Shown: positions 25,391 through 34,880, counted from the stretch's first letter. The stretch is DNA of 64,000 nucleotides from Nitratireductor alexandrii (GCF_004000215.1 NZ_RBVY01000011.1:61885-125884); one strand, 5' to 3'. Notes: generated by a model from the letters alone, not told the origin. Numbers and translations are program-made.

Positions 25391-26603
25391 CATATTGGTG
25401 CTCATACAGGTCGCAGGCCCGGTCAACGGCGTAGTCGAAACCGGCCCAGTCCCCGAAACGGCGCGGGTCCCAGGCCGCCATGTCCCACTCGGTTTCGCCT
25501 TCGCTGATCCACTCCGCGATCGCCTTGCCCGCCGCCGCGGAATGGGTGATGCCGACAGGAAAGCCGCACGCGTGAAAGACGTTCGGCAAGCCGTAGGCGG
25601 GACCGCATAGCGGGGCGCCGTCGGGACTGTAGGGAATCGGCCCGTTGACGAAGCGCCTGACGCCAGCCTGCCGCAGCAACGGGATGTGCTCCAGCGCGGC
25701 TTCGAGCACCTCCATCATGTCGTCGACACTGTCTGGAAAAAGCTGATTGGCAAAACAGTCGGGCATGCCGTCCAGCCACGCGGCACGGCCGGCGTGCCCG
25801 TAGGAGCCCATCAACAGCCCGTTGCGCTCGCGGCGCAGGTAGAACATGGAGTCGGGATCGCGCACCAGCGGAAAATTCGCCGGGTCGGCTTCCAGTTCCG
25901 CCAGCGCCTCGGTGACGAGATATTGGTGCTCGAGCGTGACGATCGGCAGCGATTGGCCGACCATCTGCCCGACCCGTCGCCCATAATAGCCGGCGGCATT
26001 GACCACCACCTGGCAAACCACATCGCCCCTGTCGCTTGCAACCAGCCAGTCGCCCGAGGGGCGCCGGGTGATCGCGCGCACGGTGGTGAAGCGGGCGATG
26101 GCGGCGCCCAGATCGCGCGCGCCCTTGGCCAGGGCCTGGGTCAACTGACTGGGATCGGCATCCCCTTCGTAAGGATCGTAAAGACCGCCGATGACGCGCG
26201 TGCCGGCCGTGTAATAGGGATGCATCGCCTCCATCTCGCACGGTGTCAGCATGCGCAGATCATAGCCAAGCGTATCGGCAATACCGACGAGGTGGCGGTA
26301 GAAGTCGACCCTTTCCTGGGTTTGGGCGGTCCAGAAGGCTCCGGTATGGCGATAGGTGATCGGGGCGTCGACGGCCTGTGCCAGATCCTTGTAGAGCCGC
26401 CAGGCATAGTTTCCCGCACGCATGCCGCCCTGGCTGTTGGCATAGGTCGGGATGTTGCCGGCGGCGTGCCAGGTCGAGCCGCTGGTCAGTTCGTTCTTCT
26501 CGATCAGCAGCGTGTCGCTGACGCCGGCCTTGGCCAGGTGATAGAGGATCGACATGCCGACCGCACCACCACCTATGACGACGACATGGGCATGGGTTTT
26601 CAT
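25377..26603 (-). pseudogene. N-terminal FAD domain fragment of a dimethylglycine dehydrogenase-like (DAO-aminomethyltransferase) protein
   Basis: About 409 residues match the FAD domain of DMGDH/sarcosine-dehydrogenase-like proteins: VVVIGGGAVGMSILYHLA, the flavin-linking TSGSTWHAAG, and the domain end WAGFDYAVDRACDLYEHQ. The homology stops at the linker (YAIPYP) where the two intact relatives in this window (40189-42600 and 58892-61369) continue into an aminomethyltransferase domain. After that the frame reads about 230 meaningless codons through the ArgE-like fragment to 24690. The FAD domain might still be made, but with a random tail and no folate domain. Start ATG 26603. Confidence 0.82.
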
Positions 26604-26967
26604 TGATCAAATCAGCGTATTTTCGAAGAAAACGAGGCGGATACCGAAGGTCGCGGGGACAGTAGGAACAGTTTCGGCCGCGTCCAAACACATAAAGAAC
26701 GGGATTTGGTGAAAGAAATTCAATCGGCCGGCCTTGCCGGACAAGACGCGCCGCCCGTCGACGCGAACGCCTCGCCCCCGGCCTTCCCCCGCTGGATTTT
26801 CCGAACCGGTCGGGAGGGATCGTTGCCGCATTCGCCTTTCTCGGGTCTCGCCCGGGCCGTGACGCCCCTTCGAAACGATCCGACCCGGTCTTGGAAAACG
26901 GTCGAGACACGAACGGTTTGATCGAGCGCAAGGCGCGGGGATCGCCGGTCGGAATAAGCTCCAAAAC
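26604..26967. other. Gene-free divergent region ahead of nqrA
   Basis: These 364 bases separate the decayed DAO gene (minus) from nqrA (plus). No convincing coding sequence is present; small open frames here lack ribosome sites and similarity. Near the nqrA side there is a weak FNR-like box at 26918-26931 and a possible -10 element at 26953-26958. Confidence 0.6.
26918..26931 (+). promoter_or_regulatory. Weak FNR/FixK-like box upstream of nqrA
   Basis: TTGAT-CGAG-CGCAA has one perfect and one degenerate half-site. A possible -10 (AATAAG at 26953-26958) would put the box centre near -40 from the transcription start, the position of class II FNR sites. Degeneracy makes this tentative. Confidence 0.3.
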
Positions 26968-28323
26968 ATGCAGTCTGCGGATTGCCTCTTTCATGCGGCA
27001 CGGAACAGGTCAGGGTTGGTTGGGACAAGGTTGGCTGGAACAGGGACACACGATCCGATCCACCTGGGGATCAGGCGGGGGCTGGACATCCGCTTGCCTG
27101 GCAAGCCGCGCCAGCTCGTGCGCGAGGCGGCCGGCGCGGTCGCCTCGGTCGCGGTCTCCGGCCACGACCTTCCCGGGGTAAGACCTGATTTCGCGGTCGG
27201 GCCCGGCGACAGGGTCCGCGCCGGTCAGACGGTCTTCGTCGATCGAAAGCGGCCCGAGATCGCCTTTGCCGCACCGGCCGCCGGCATCGTCACGGCGATC
27301 AATTACGGCCGGCGGCGCGCGCTCGATTCGCTGGTGATCCGGCGCGACGGCGACGAGGCGGAAAGCCACGACGTGCCGTCGAACCCCGCCGAGGCGGGGG
27401 ATATGCGCGGCCTTCTTCTGCGCAGCGGGCTGTGGCCCTCCTTCCTGGCGCGTCCCTTCGGCCACATTCCCGACCCCGACGCGCGCGCCGACGCGATCTT
27501 CGTGACCGCATTGGACAGCAATCCGCTGGCGGCGGATCCGCGCGTGGCGATTGGGCTGCACGCGGACGCCTTCCAGCGCGGTCTCGCCGTGCTGCCGCTG
27601 CTGACCCGCGGACCCGTTTACGTGTGCCGCGCGCCGGGTCCGTCGCTATGCGGCGATGGGGACGGACGCATCCGCGACGTCGCGGTGTCGGGCCGGCATC
27701 CGGCGGGGCTGGCGGGCACCCATATCCATCACCTCGCTCCGGTGGCGCATGGCGGGACGGTCTGGCAGATCGGCTACCAGCATGTGATCGCCATCGGCCA
27801 TCTGTTGGCGACCGGACGGTTGCCGGGCGAGCGTGTCGTGGCGATCGCCGGCGCGGGCGTGCGCGATCCCTCGCTGGTGCGGCTGCCTGTGGGCGCTTCG
27901 CTGGACGAGGCGCTCGACGGCGAACTGATCGAGGGCGCGGTGCGGGTCATTTCCGGCCCGGCGCTGTCCGGTCGCGAGGCGGCCTATCTCGGCTGCTATC
28001 ACAACCAGGTCACCGTGCTTGCGCACGAGGCGGAGGGGCGGGGCAGGCACGGGCTGCTTGCCCGGCTGGGCGGGCTGTTCGCGGGCGCCCCGGACAGGGC
28101 GATCATACCGCGCGAGGCCTTCGAGCGCGCTATGCCGCTCGACATATTGCCGGTGCCGCTGCTGCGCGCGCTCTCGATCGGCGATGTCGAGACGGCCCGC
28201 GATCTGGGGTGTCTCGACTTGGTGGAGGAGGATCTCGCGCTGCTTTCGCATCTGTGCACCACCGGCACGGATTACGGCGCCTTGCTGCGCGAGGTGCTTG
28301 ACCAGATCGAGGCGGAAGGCTGA
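26968..28323 (+). CDS. nqrA: Na+-translocating NADH:quinone reductase subunit A
   Basis: NqrA is the cytoplasmic/peripheral subunit of Na+-NQR, near the quinone site. The match starts at about residue 32 (GIRRGLDIRLPGKP) and covers the whole family: KRPEIAFAAPAAGIVTAI, SGLWPSFLARPFGHIP, HPAGLAGTHIHHLAPV, then VMPLD-like AMPLDILPVPLLRAL and CLDLVEEDLALLSHLC at the end. The first 31 residues after ATG 26968 have no family counterpart and there is no clear ribosome site, so the true start may be a later TTG (27016 or 27031). It overlaps nqrB by one base and opens the nqr operon. Confidence 0.93.
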   Translation: MQSADCLFHAARNRSGLVGTRLAGTGTHDPIHLGIRRGLDIRLPGKPRQLVREAAGAVASVAVSGHDLPGVRPDFAVGPGDRVRAGQTVFVDRKRPEIAFAAPAAGIVTAINYGRRRALDSLVIRRDGDEAESHDVPSNPAEAGDMRGLLLRSGLWPSFLARPFGHIPDPDARADAIFVTALDSNPLAADPRVAIGLHADAFQRGLAVLPLLTRGPVYVCRAPGPSLCGDGDGRIRDVAVSGRHPAGLAGTHIHHLAPVAHGGTVWQIGYQHVIAIGHLLATGRLPGERVVAIAGAGVRDPSLVRLPVGASLDEALDGELIEGAVRVISGPALSGREAAYLGCYHNQVTVLAHEAEGRGRHGLLARLGGLFAGAPDRAIIPREAFERAMPLDILPVPLLRALSIGDVETARDLGCLDLVEEDLALLSHLCTTGTDYGALLREVLDQIEAEG

Positions 28324-29171
28324 TGGACGCGCGGATCGACTTCCCTCAGACCGCGCTGGCTGCCGGGCGGGGCGGACATCTTCCACGCCGCTGGACCGGC
28401 GACCGGGCAACGAGCGTCTTTTCGCTGGCGCTGGCCTTTCCGCTTGCCGCGGCGGCCTATGAGACGGCGGGCGCGATCCTGCCGCTGATCGCCGGTGCGC
28501 TTGCCGTCGCGCTCGGCTGGACCCTGTTGTTTACGCGGCTGCGCGGCCGGCAGATGAACTGGCACGCCGTGCCGACCGCGATCGTCTTCTGCCTGATGGT
28601 GCCGTCCGGGCTTCCCGCCTGGCAGGCGCTGCTGGCGCTGAGTTTCGGCGTGGTGATCGGCGAGCAGATATTCGGCGGGCGCGGCTATTCCTTTTTGCAC
28701 CCGGCCGTCGCCGCCCTTGCCTTCGTGTTCTTCTCGTTCCCGGCATCAGGCGCCGAACAGGGCGATACGTTGCTCGTCGCCGCCGCCGTGCTGCCGGGGG
28801 CGCTTCTTCTTCTGGCGTCGGGGCTGATTTCCTGGCGCATCCTGGTGTCCGTGGCGATCGGCTTTTCAAGCTGGGCGATGTTGAAGGGGCTCGGCATGCC
28901 GGGCGCGTTGTTGACGTCGAGCCTCGCACTCGGCGCGGTCTATCTCGTGTGCGAGCCGGCAAGCGCGGCGGCCACCAACCCCGGACGCTGGGCCCACGGG
29001 CTGCTGGTGGGCGTGCTGATCGTCATCCTCGGCGAAGCCGGGCAGGGCGTCGGCTCCACCGCCGCCATCGTGTTTTCAGCCCTTCTCGGCAGCGTGTTCG
29101 CGCCGCTGATCGACCGCATCGCCGTCCGCATCAACATCACTCGCAGGAAGCGCAGGCCATGGCAGACCTGA
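28323..29171 (+). CDS. nqrB: Compact NqrB-like membrane subunit of Na+-NQR
   Basis: NqrB is the large ion-translocating membrane subunit, normally about 400-415 residues; this one has 282. It keeps about ten hydrophobic segments and the core PSGLPAWQALLALSFGVVIGE then IFGGRGYSFLHPAVAALAF, and ends SVFAPLIDRIAVRINITRRK. About 100 N-terminal residues and the periplasmic loop after residue 140 are missing. The SGAT motif for covalent FMN is not found, and the NFLNPAL segment is changed to SFLHPAV. The start overlaps the nqrA stop, so no N-terminus is hidden upstream. Either it is a lineage-specific short NqrB or the flavin path is altered. Confidence 0.85.
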   Translation: MDARIDFPQTALAAGRGGHLPRRWTGDRATSVFSLALAFPLAAAAYETAGAILPLIAGALAVALGWTLLFTRLRGRQMNWHAVPTAIVFCLMVPSGLPAWQALLALSFGVVIGEQIFGGRGYSFLHPAVAALAFVFFSFPASGAEQGDTLLVAAAVLPGALLLLASGLISWRILVSVAIGFSSWAMLKGLGMPGALLTSSLALGAVYLVCEPASAAATNPGRWAHGLLVGVLIVILGEAGQGVGSTAAIVFSALLGSVFAPLIDRIAVRINITRRKRRPWQT

Positions 29172-29971
29172 ACCCTCTCAGCTGGTGGCGGCGATTCCTC
29201 GCGCTGCCCAACGACAGCAGCGCCAAGACCTTCCTGGTGGCCTTTCTGGTCGCGTCCGTTTCGGCCGTCGCCGTGGCTGTCACCGCCGTCAGCCTCAAGC
29301 CGCGGCAGATGGAGAATGTCGAGCGCGCCCGCCAGCAGCGCATGGCCGAGATGCTGGCTTCCGTGCCGGGGATGGCCGATATTCTCGGCGAGGTCGACGC
29401 CGACACGCTGGAGACGCGTATTGTCGACCTGACGGCCGGTATCTATGAGGACGATGTCGATCCGGCCTCCTTCGTCGCGGCGGCGGCAGCGACCGACCCC
29501 GCGCGCTCGGTCGCGCTGTCGAAGGAGCAGGACATTGCCGGCATCGGCCGGCGGCCCGACCTTGCGCCGGTCCACATCGTGCGCCGGGACGAGGAGACGC
29601 TGCTCGTCGTGCTGCCGGCCTACGGCACCGGCTACCAGTCGACCATCCGCGCCTATCTGGCGCTTGAAGGCGATCTCAACACGATCGCGGCCATCTCGAT
29701 CTACGAGCAGGGCGAGACGCCCGGGCTGGGCAGCCGCATCACCGACACCGAATGGCAGGCCCAGTGGGCCGGCAAGAAGGTCGCCGACGAGGCCGGCGAG
29801 ATGCGCATAGGCGTCGTGCGCGACGCGTCCGGCAACGCCTACGAGGTCGACGGCATCACCGGCGCGACGCGCTCCTCGCTCGGCGTTTCCAATCTCGTCC
29901 GATTCTGGCTCGGCGCGGACGGGTTCGGCCCGTTCCTCGACAATCTGCGCGAGGGGAGGCTGCCGCGATGA
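29159..29971 (+). CDS. nqrC: Na+-NQR subunit C, covalent FMN protein
   Basis: A 270-residue NqrC with one N-terminal membrane helix (about residues 22-45) and a periplasmic FMN-binding domain. ETPGLGSRI near residues 186-194 and [10 protein letters not shown] at 231-240 are diagnostic; T237 is the expected site of phosphoester-linked FMN added by ApbE. It overlaps nqrB by 13 bases and nqrD by 4. It carries electrons between the NqrF side and NqrB. With the NqrB site apparently absent, this is the only ApbE target motif I find in the operon. Confidence 0.95.
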   Translation: MADLNPLSWWRRFLALPNDSSAKTFLVAFLVASVSAVAVAVTAVSLKPRQMENVERARQQRMAEMLASVPGMADILGEVDADTLETRIVDLTAGIYEDDVDPASFVAAAAATDPARSVALSKEQDIAGIGRRPDLAPVHIVRRDEETLLVVLPAYGTGYQSTIRAYLALEGDLNTIAAISIYEQGETPGLGSRITDTEWQAQWAGKKVADEAGEMRIGVVRDASGNAYEVDGITGATRSSLGVSNLVRFWLGADGFGPFLDNLREGRLPR

Positions 29972-30630
29972 GGCGCGCCGGCTTGCGTACAGTTCTGTTT
30001 CCGATCCTCGACGGCAACCCGATCACCGTGCAGATTCTCGGCATCTGCTCGGCGCTCGCCGTCACCACGTCGCTGGCGACCTCGCTGACCATGAGCGCGG
30101 CCCTGACCTTCACGGCCGTCGCCGCGAGCTTCCTGATCAGCCTGATGCGCAACCATATAGCGTCCTCGATCCGGCTGATCGTGCAGGTGACCGTCATCGC
30201 CTCGCTGGTCATCGTCGTCGATCAGCTTCTCAGGGCCTATGCCTACGGCATGAGCCAGCGCCTCTCGATCTTCGTGGGGCTGATCATCACCAATTGCCTC
30301 GTGCTCGGCCGCGCCGAAGGTTTTGCGATGCGCAATCCGCCGCTCGCCGCCGCGCTCGACGGTCTCGGCAACGGTCTCGGCTACAGCCTGATCCTGGTCG
30401 TGGTCGGCACAATCCGCGAGCTTTTCGGAACCGGCATGCTGCTCGGCTTTTCCGTTCTGCCCACCGTGGAGGCTGGCGGCTGGTTCCAGCCGCTCGGCCT
30501 GATGCTGCTGGCACCGAGCGCGTTTTTCATCATCGGTTTCCTGATCTGGGCGCTGCGTACCTGGAAACCCGAGCAGGCCGAGGAGCCGGAGTTTCGACTG
30601 CGCACCGGCGATCAGCGGAGGCGGGCATGA
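29968..30630 (+). CDS. nqrD: Na+-NQR subunit D
   Basis: A 220-residue polytopic membrane protein of the NqrD/RnfE family, normal length. C27 (ILGICSAL) and C110 ([10 protein letters not shown]) correspond to the two cysteines that, with a pair from NqrE, hold an iron centre in the membrane. [20 protein letters not shown] and [17 protein letters not shown] are characteristic. The start codon overlaps the nqrC stop (ATGA). Confidence 0.95.
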   Translation: MRRAGLRTVLFPILDGNPITVQILGICSALAVTTSLATSLTMSAALTFTAVAASFLISLMRNHIASSIRLIVQVTVIASLVIVVDQLLRAYAYGMSQRLSIFVGLIITNCLVLGRAEGFAMRNPPLAAALDGLGNGLGYSLILVVVGTIRELFGTGMLLGFSVLPTVEAGGWFQPLGLMLLAPSAFFIIGFLIWALRTWKPEQAEEPEFRLRTGDQRRRA

Positions 30631-31229
30631 TCGAGCTTTTCCAGCGCGCCCTGCTTGAGGACAATCTCGCGCTCGCCTTCTTCCTGGGCATGTGCACGTT
30701 CCTGGCCGTGTCGAACCGGTTCGAAACGGCGCTGGGCGTTGGCGTGGCGCTGGCGGTCGTGCAGACGATCACCGTGCCGGCAAACTATCTGGTACAGACA
30801 TTCCTGCTCTCGGAAGGCGCCTGGACTTGGGCCGGCCTGCCCGAGGTCGACCTGTCCTTTCTGCGTTTCATGGTCTTCATCGGCGTGATCGCGGCGGTGG
30901 TCCAGATTCTCGAAATGGTGCTTTATCGCTACGCGCCGGCGCTTTACGGCGCGCTCGGCATCTTCCTGCCGCTGCTGACGGTCCAGTGCGCCATCCTTGG
31001 CGGCAGCCTGTTCATGGTGGAACGGCGTTACGATTTCGCCGAAAGCGTCGTCTACGGGCTGGGCAGCGGATTGGGCTGGGCGCTGGCGATCGTCGCCTTC
31101 GCCGCGATCCGCGAGCGGCTGCGCTATGCCGACATTCCCGCCGGGCTGCAGGGTCTCGGCTCGGCCTTCATCGTCGCCGGGCTGATGTCGATGGGCTTTT
31201 CGGCCTTTGCCGGGGTGCGGCTGCCATGA
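30627..31229 (+). CDS. nqrE: Na+-NQR subunit E
   Basis: A 200-residue polytopic membrane protein of the NqrE/RnfA family, normal length. C23 ([12 protein letters not shown]) and C121 ([10 protein letters not shown]) are the paired cysteines for the intramembrane iron site shared with NqrD. The start overlaps the nqrD stop as ATGA and its stop overlaps nqrF the same way, so D, E and F are translationally coupled. Confidence 0.96.
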   Translation: MIELFQRALLEDNLALAFFLGMCTFLAVSNRFETALGVGVALAVVQTITVPANYLVQTFLLSEGAWTWAGLPEVDLSFLRFMVFIGVIAAVVQILEMVLYRYAPALYGALGIFLPLLTVQCAILGGSLFMVERRYDFAESVVYGLGSGLGWALAIVAFAAIRERLRYADIPAGLQGLGSAFIVAGLMSMGFSAFAGVRLP

Positions 31230-32446
31230 ACGAAATCGTCCTCGGCGCGGTCCTGTTCGTTGCGGTCGTGCTGATCCTGTCTTCGATCGTGGTCGCCGCG
31301 CGGGCGCTGCTGTTGCCGAGTGTCGGCGTCGCGGTGCGCGTGAACGGGGAAAAGACCCTGCACGGCCGGGCGGGTATGAAACTGCTGGAAATCCTGACGG
31401 ATGGCGGCGTGCCGGTGCCCGCCGCCTGTGGCGGCAAGGGCACGTGCGGCCAGTGCCGGGTCACGGTCGAGCAGGGCGCGGGCGCGCCCGCGCCCACGGA
31501 GGCGGCCAAGCTCACCCGTCGCGAGATGCGCGAAGGGGTGCGCCTGGCCTGCCAGGTGAGCGTGCGCAACGACCTCGACGTCGGCGTCGCCGACGAGATC
31601 ATGGGCGTGGAAAGCTGGGTTTGCCGGGTGTTGTCGACGCGGATGCTGTCGCCGCTGATCCGCGAAATCGTGCTCGAGCTGCCATCCGGGAAAAGGCTCG
31701 ATTTTCGCGCCGGCGCCTTCGTGCAGGTGACCGCCCCGGCCCATGATCTGCGCTTCGCCGAGCTGGACGTCGCGCCCGCCTATCGTGAGACATGGGAACG
31801 GCTCGGGCTGCGCGCGCTCGTCTCGCACAGCGCCGGCTCCACCTCGCGCGCCTATTCGATTGCGAACCGGCCGCAGGATACCGGCCGCATCGTCCTGTTG
31901 ATCCGGCTCGCCCTGCCGCCGCCCACGGTCGATGGTGCCGCGCCGGGGATCGTGTCGTCGTGGCTGTTTGACCGCAAGCCCGCAGACGAAATCGCCGTGG
32001 CCGGGCCCTATGGCGATTTCGCCGCGCGCCAGACCGATCGCGAGATGGTGTTCGTCGGCGGCGGTGTCGGCATGGCGCCTTTGAGGGCGATGATTTTCGA
32101 TCAGCTCCAGCGCCTCGGCACAAAGCGACGAATGAGTTTTTGGTACGGTGCGCGCAGCCGCGCGGACCTCTTCTATCAGGACGAGTTCGACGCCCTACAG
32201 GCCGACCATGCCAATTTTTCCTGGACGCCGGCGCTTTCGGAACCGGCCGCCGGCGACGCGTGGAAGGGCGCCACCGGCTTCATCCACGACGTCGTGCTGA
32301 GCGACCATCTGGCCGACCATCCGGCTCCCGAGGATTGCGAATATTATCTCTGCGGCCCGCCGCTGATGATCAAGGCGGTGCTGGCCATGCTGGACGAGAT
32401 CGGTGTCGATCCCGACAGCATCTTCTTCGACGATTTCGGAGTCTGA
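31226..32446 (+). CDS. nqrF: Na+-NQR subunit F, NADH dehydrogenase subunit
   Basis: A 406-residue electron-entry subunit. An N-terminal membrane helix (residues 5-29) precedes a [2Fe-2S] domain with C68, C74, C77 and C109, matching known NqrF spacing. An FAD domain (RAYSIANRP) and an NADH domain ([12 protein letters not shown], then [17 protein letters not shown]) follow, ending in FFDDFGV. All cofactor motifs are intact. I chose the ATG overlapping the nqrE stop. The frame's upstream extension is a shadow of nqrE. Confidence 0.96.
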   Translation: MNEIVLGAVLFVAVVLILSSIVVAARALLLPSVGVAVRVNGEKTLHGRAGMKLLEILTDGGVPVPAACGGKGTCGQCRVTVEQGAGAPAPTEAAKLTRREMREGVRLACQVSVRNDLDVGVADEIMGVESWVCRVLSTRMLSPLIREIVLELPSGKRLDFRAGAFVQVTAPAHDLRFAELDVAPAYRETWERLGLRALVSHSAGSTSRAYSIANRPQDTGRIVLLIRLALPPPTVDGAAPGIVSSWLFDRKPADEIAVAGPYGDFAARQTDREMVFVGGGVGMAPLRAMIFDQLQRLGTKRRMSFWYGARSRADLFYQDEFDALQADHANFSWTPALSEPAAGDAWKGATGFIHDVVLSDHLADHPAPEDCEYYLCGPPLMIKAVLAMLDEIGVDPDSIFFDDFGV

Positions 32447-32448
32447 CC

Positions 32449-33411
32449 ATGAAACTGTCCCGACGCGATCTGATGCTTTTTGCAGGCGGTGCGGTGCTGG
32501 CCGGGGCCCTGCCGGCCGAGGCGGCGGAGGCCGGGCAGCGTGTCCTGCGTGGCCCGGCTTTCGGCGCGTCCTGGACCCTCGTGGCGGCGGTGCCCTTGGA
32601 CGCGGGGGCGATCCGAAGCGCTTTCGCGGCGGTCATCGCCTCGGTGGACGGCGCCATGTCGCCGTTTCGCGCCGACAGCGAGCTGTCGCGTTTCAACCGC
32701 GCGGCCACGACCGGCTGGCAGGCGCTGTCGGCGGCGAGCTGCGCGGTGGCGGCGGAGGGGCTGCGCGTAGCGGCCCTGACGGACGGCGCCTTCAACCCGA
32801 CGCTCGGCCCGCTGGTCGGCCGCTACGGCTTCGGCCCGATCCGTCAGGGCCGGGCCGGCCGGCCCAGCGAGATCGAGGTGGCCGACGGCGCGGCGCGCAA
32901 GGCGCGGCCGGACCTGTCGCTCGATCTGTGCGGCATCGCCAAGGGCCATGCGCTCGACCGCATGGTCGCCGTGTGCCGCGCGCGCGGCATGACCGATTTC
33001 GTGCTGGAACTCGGCGGCGAGGTTTTCGCCATCGGCCGCCACCCGTCGGGCCGGCGCTGGCGGATCGGCATCGAACGGCCGCTGCCGCAAGGCGGCCTTC
33101 AGCGCGCGGTCGCGCTCGACGGCATGTCTTTGGCCACGTCCGGCGATGCGGTCAATGGCTATGCCTATGGCGGACGGCGCTACGGCCACATCATCGATCC
33201 GGCGACGGGCGCGCCGGCGCGTTCCGCTCTCGCCTCGGTCACGGTGGCGGCGGAAACGGCGATGACGGCGGATGCGTTGGCCACGGCGCTTTACGGGATG
33301 GGCGCGCGGCGGGGCCCCGAATTCGCCCGGCGCGCGGCGATCGAGGCGCTGTTCGTCATGGACGATGCGCGCGAGGTCGCCACCGCCGGCTTCCAGGCGC
33401 GGCTGCTTTGA
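32449..33411 (+). CDS. apbE: FAD:protein FMN transferase
   Basis: A 320-residue ApbE with a twin-arginine style signal (SRRDLMLFAGGAVLAGALPAEA). It attaches FMN from FAD to threonine in the SGAT-type motif of NqrC and related proteins outside the cytoplasm. FNPTLGPLVGRYGF, the LSLDLCGIAKGHALDRM segment and GHIIDPATGAPAR are the family motifs, with VTVAAETAMTADALATAL binding Mg/FAD. It follows nqrF by 2 bases, as usual for nqr operons that carry their own maturation genes. Confidence 0.94.
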   Translation: MKLSRRDLMLFAGGAVLAGALPAEAAEAGQRVLRGPAFGASWTLVAAVPLDAGAIRSAFAAVIASVDGAMSPFRADSELSRFNRAATTGWQALSAASCAVAAEGLRVAALTDGAFNPTLGPLVGRYGFGPIRQGRAGRPSEIEVADGAARKARPDLSLDLCGIAKGHALDRMVAVCRARGMTDFVLELGGEVFAIGRHPSGRRWRIGIERPLPQGGLQRAVALDGMSLATSGDAVNGYAYGGRRYGHIIDPATGAPARSALASVTVAAETAMTADALATALYGMGARRGPEFARRAAIEALFVMDDAREVATAGFQARLL

Positions 33412-33423
33412 GCGGAGGCGGGC

Positions 33424-33591
33424 ATGCAGACATTTCTTCTCACGCTTTTCCTGATCCTGCTGTCCATCGGCGGGTTGGCGCTCGGGCTGCTGTTCGGGCG
33501 CGCTCCGATCCGCGGTTCGTGCGGCGGGCTTTCGGGCGGCGACGGCGCGGATTGTGCGGCCTGCGGCTGCAAGACGAGGCGCACGCCATGA
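33424..33591 (+). CDS. nqrM: Na+-NQR maturation protein NqrM
   Basis: A 55-residue membrane protein: one helix (residues 3-24), then GSCGGLSGG with C33 and a Cys cluster C44, C47 and C49 (DCAACGCK). This matches NqrM (DUF539), which is needed to deliver iron to the NqrD/NqrE centre. It is short enough to be easily missed. It starts 12 bases after apbE and its stop overlaps the CBS gene by 4 bases. Its presence supports a functional Na+-NQR despite the compact NqrB. Confidence 0.92.
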   Translation: MQTFLLTLFLILLSIGGLALGLLFGRAPIRGSCGGLSGGDGADCAACGCKTRRTP

Positions 33592-33983
33592 AAGCCAGGC
33601 CGAAGATCGCCGACTATATGGCCACGCAACTGGTGACGCTGACCCCGGGGATGGAAATCAACAAGGCGATGAAAATCCTGCTCGACGCGCGGCTTTCCGG
33701 CGCGCCCGTGGTCGACGACAAGGGCCAACTGATCGGCATGCTGTCCAAGAAGGACTGTCTCAAGGCCGCGCTCAGCTCGCATTATTATCGGGAGTGGGGC
33801 GGCGTGGTTGGAGACTATATGGCCACCCAGGTCGAGACCCTCGAGGCCGAGATGGAACTTGTACAGGCGGCCGAACGCTTCCTTGCGAGCCATTTCCGCC
33901 GCTTTCCCGTGCTGCGCGACGGTCGTCTCGCCGGTCAGATCAGCCGCAGCGACGTGCTGCGGGGATTGATCGAGACCTGGTGA
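33588..33983 (+). CDS. Tandem CBS-domain protein
   Basis: A 131-residue protein made of two CBS motifs: residues about 8-60 (MATQLVTLTPGMEINKAM, then SGAPVVDDKGQLIGMLS) and 76-128 (MATQVETLEAEMELVQAA, then RRFPVLRDGRLAGQIS). Such pairs bind adenosine nucleotides and regulate partners. The ATGA overlap with nqrM puts it inside the nqr operon, which is not a usual member. It could sense energy charge for the complex; this is inference. Confidence 0.9.
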   Translation: MKARPKIADYMATQLVTLTPGMEINKAMKILLDARLSGAPVVDDKGQLIGMLSKKDCLKAALSSHYYREWGGVVGDYMATQVETLEAEMELVQAAERFLASHFRRFPVLRDGRLAGQISRSDVLRGLIETW

Positions 33984-34044
33984 GGAGCGGCGTGCGGAGG
34001 TCGATCGCGCCACCGCAGCGGCGCGACCGGCAGAGGCCGGAGGC

Positions 34045-34815
34045 TCATTGCGCGACGTAGCCGCCGTCCACCGGGACGTTTGCCCCGGTCATGAAGGAGG
34101 CGCGTGGAGAGCAGAGCCACACGATCAGTTCCGCCACCTCTTCGGGCCGGCCGATCCGCCCGATCGGATGCATGGGGTCCATCATTTCCGCCGATGTCTG
34201 CGCGCCGTCGGTCGACTGCTCGGCGAGCGAGTCCAGCATGCGGGTGTCGATGCCTCCCGGGCAGATCGAATTGACGCGTATTCCGTGCTTGCCGTATTCC
34301 AACGCCGCGTTCTTCGTCAGGCCGTTGACGGCGTGCTTGGAGGCGACGTAGGGCGCGAGGCCGGGAAAGCCGACCAGGCCGGCGACGGAGGCCAGATTGA
34401 CGATGGCGCCGCCGCCATTCGACGCCATCTGCGCCAGTTCGGCCTTCAGGCACAAGAAGACGCCCTTGGCGTTGATCGTCAGAACGCGGTCGAAATCCGC
34501 CTCATCCTGTTCGGCCAGCGGCGCGATCTTGCCCTCGATACCCGCATTGTTGCAGGCGCAGTCCAGACGGCCATAGGTCTCCACCGTTTTGGCGATCAGC
34601 GCGGAGACGTCGGCGGCGGACGAGATATCGGCTTTGACGAAAATCGCCTCGCCGCCGTCCTTGCGGATCAGTTCGACGGTTTCCGCGCCGCCCGTTTCGT
34701 TTACGTCCGACACCACCACCTTGGCGCCTTCCGCCGCAAACCTGACCGCGGTCGCCTGGCCGATGCCGGCGCCCGAACCCGTAACCAGCGCAATCTTTCC
34801 TGAAACAAGTCCCAT
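34045..34815 (-). CDS. Short-chain dehydrogenase/reductase (SDR)
   Basis: A 256-residue classical SDR: cofactor motif TGSGAGIGQAT near residues 12-22, NNAGIEG near 90, and the catalytic YVASK with an upstream Ser in the NLASVAGL region. The TSDVNETGG-like acidic residue after strand 2 (VVSDVNETGG) favours NAD(H). The C-terminus GANVPVDGGYVAQ is typical. The substrate is unknown. It runs alone on the minus strand; an FNR-like box lies 66 bases upstream of its start. Confidence 0.92.
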   Translation of the reverse strand: MGLVSGKIALVTGSGAGIGQATAVRFAAEGAKVVVSDVNETGGAETVELIRKDGGEAIFVKADISSAADVSALIAKTVETYGRLDCACNNAGIEGKIAPLAEQDEADFDRVLTINAKGVFLCLKAELAQMASNGGGAIVNLASVAGLVGFPGLAPYVASKHAVNGLTKNAALEYGKHGIRVNSICPGGIDTRMLDSLAEQSTDGAQTSAEMMDPMHPIGRIGRPEEVAELIVWLCSPRASFMTGANVPVDGGYVAQ

Positions 34816-34880
34816 CTCGTGCTACTCCGGATCTCTTCCTTGACGGTTTTCCAGAAGAACGGATTTGGCGCGGGCGCGCC

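Noticed and set aside
24690..26603. A single 637-residue fusion protein
   Set aside because: Only the first 409 codons are homologous; the rest reads an ArgE-like gene in the wrong frame. It is better described as two pseudogene fragments.
26968..31229. An Rnf complex instead of Na+-NQR
   Set aside because: NqrA-type sequence, NqrF with its NADH/FAD/[2Fe-2S] layout and NqrM are present. There is no RnfB or RnfC with 4Fe-4S motifs.
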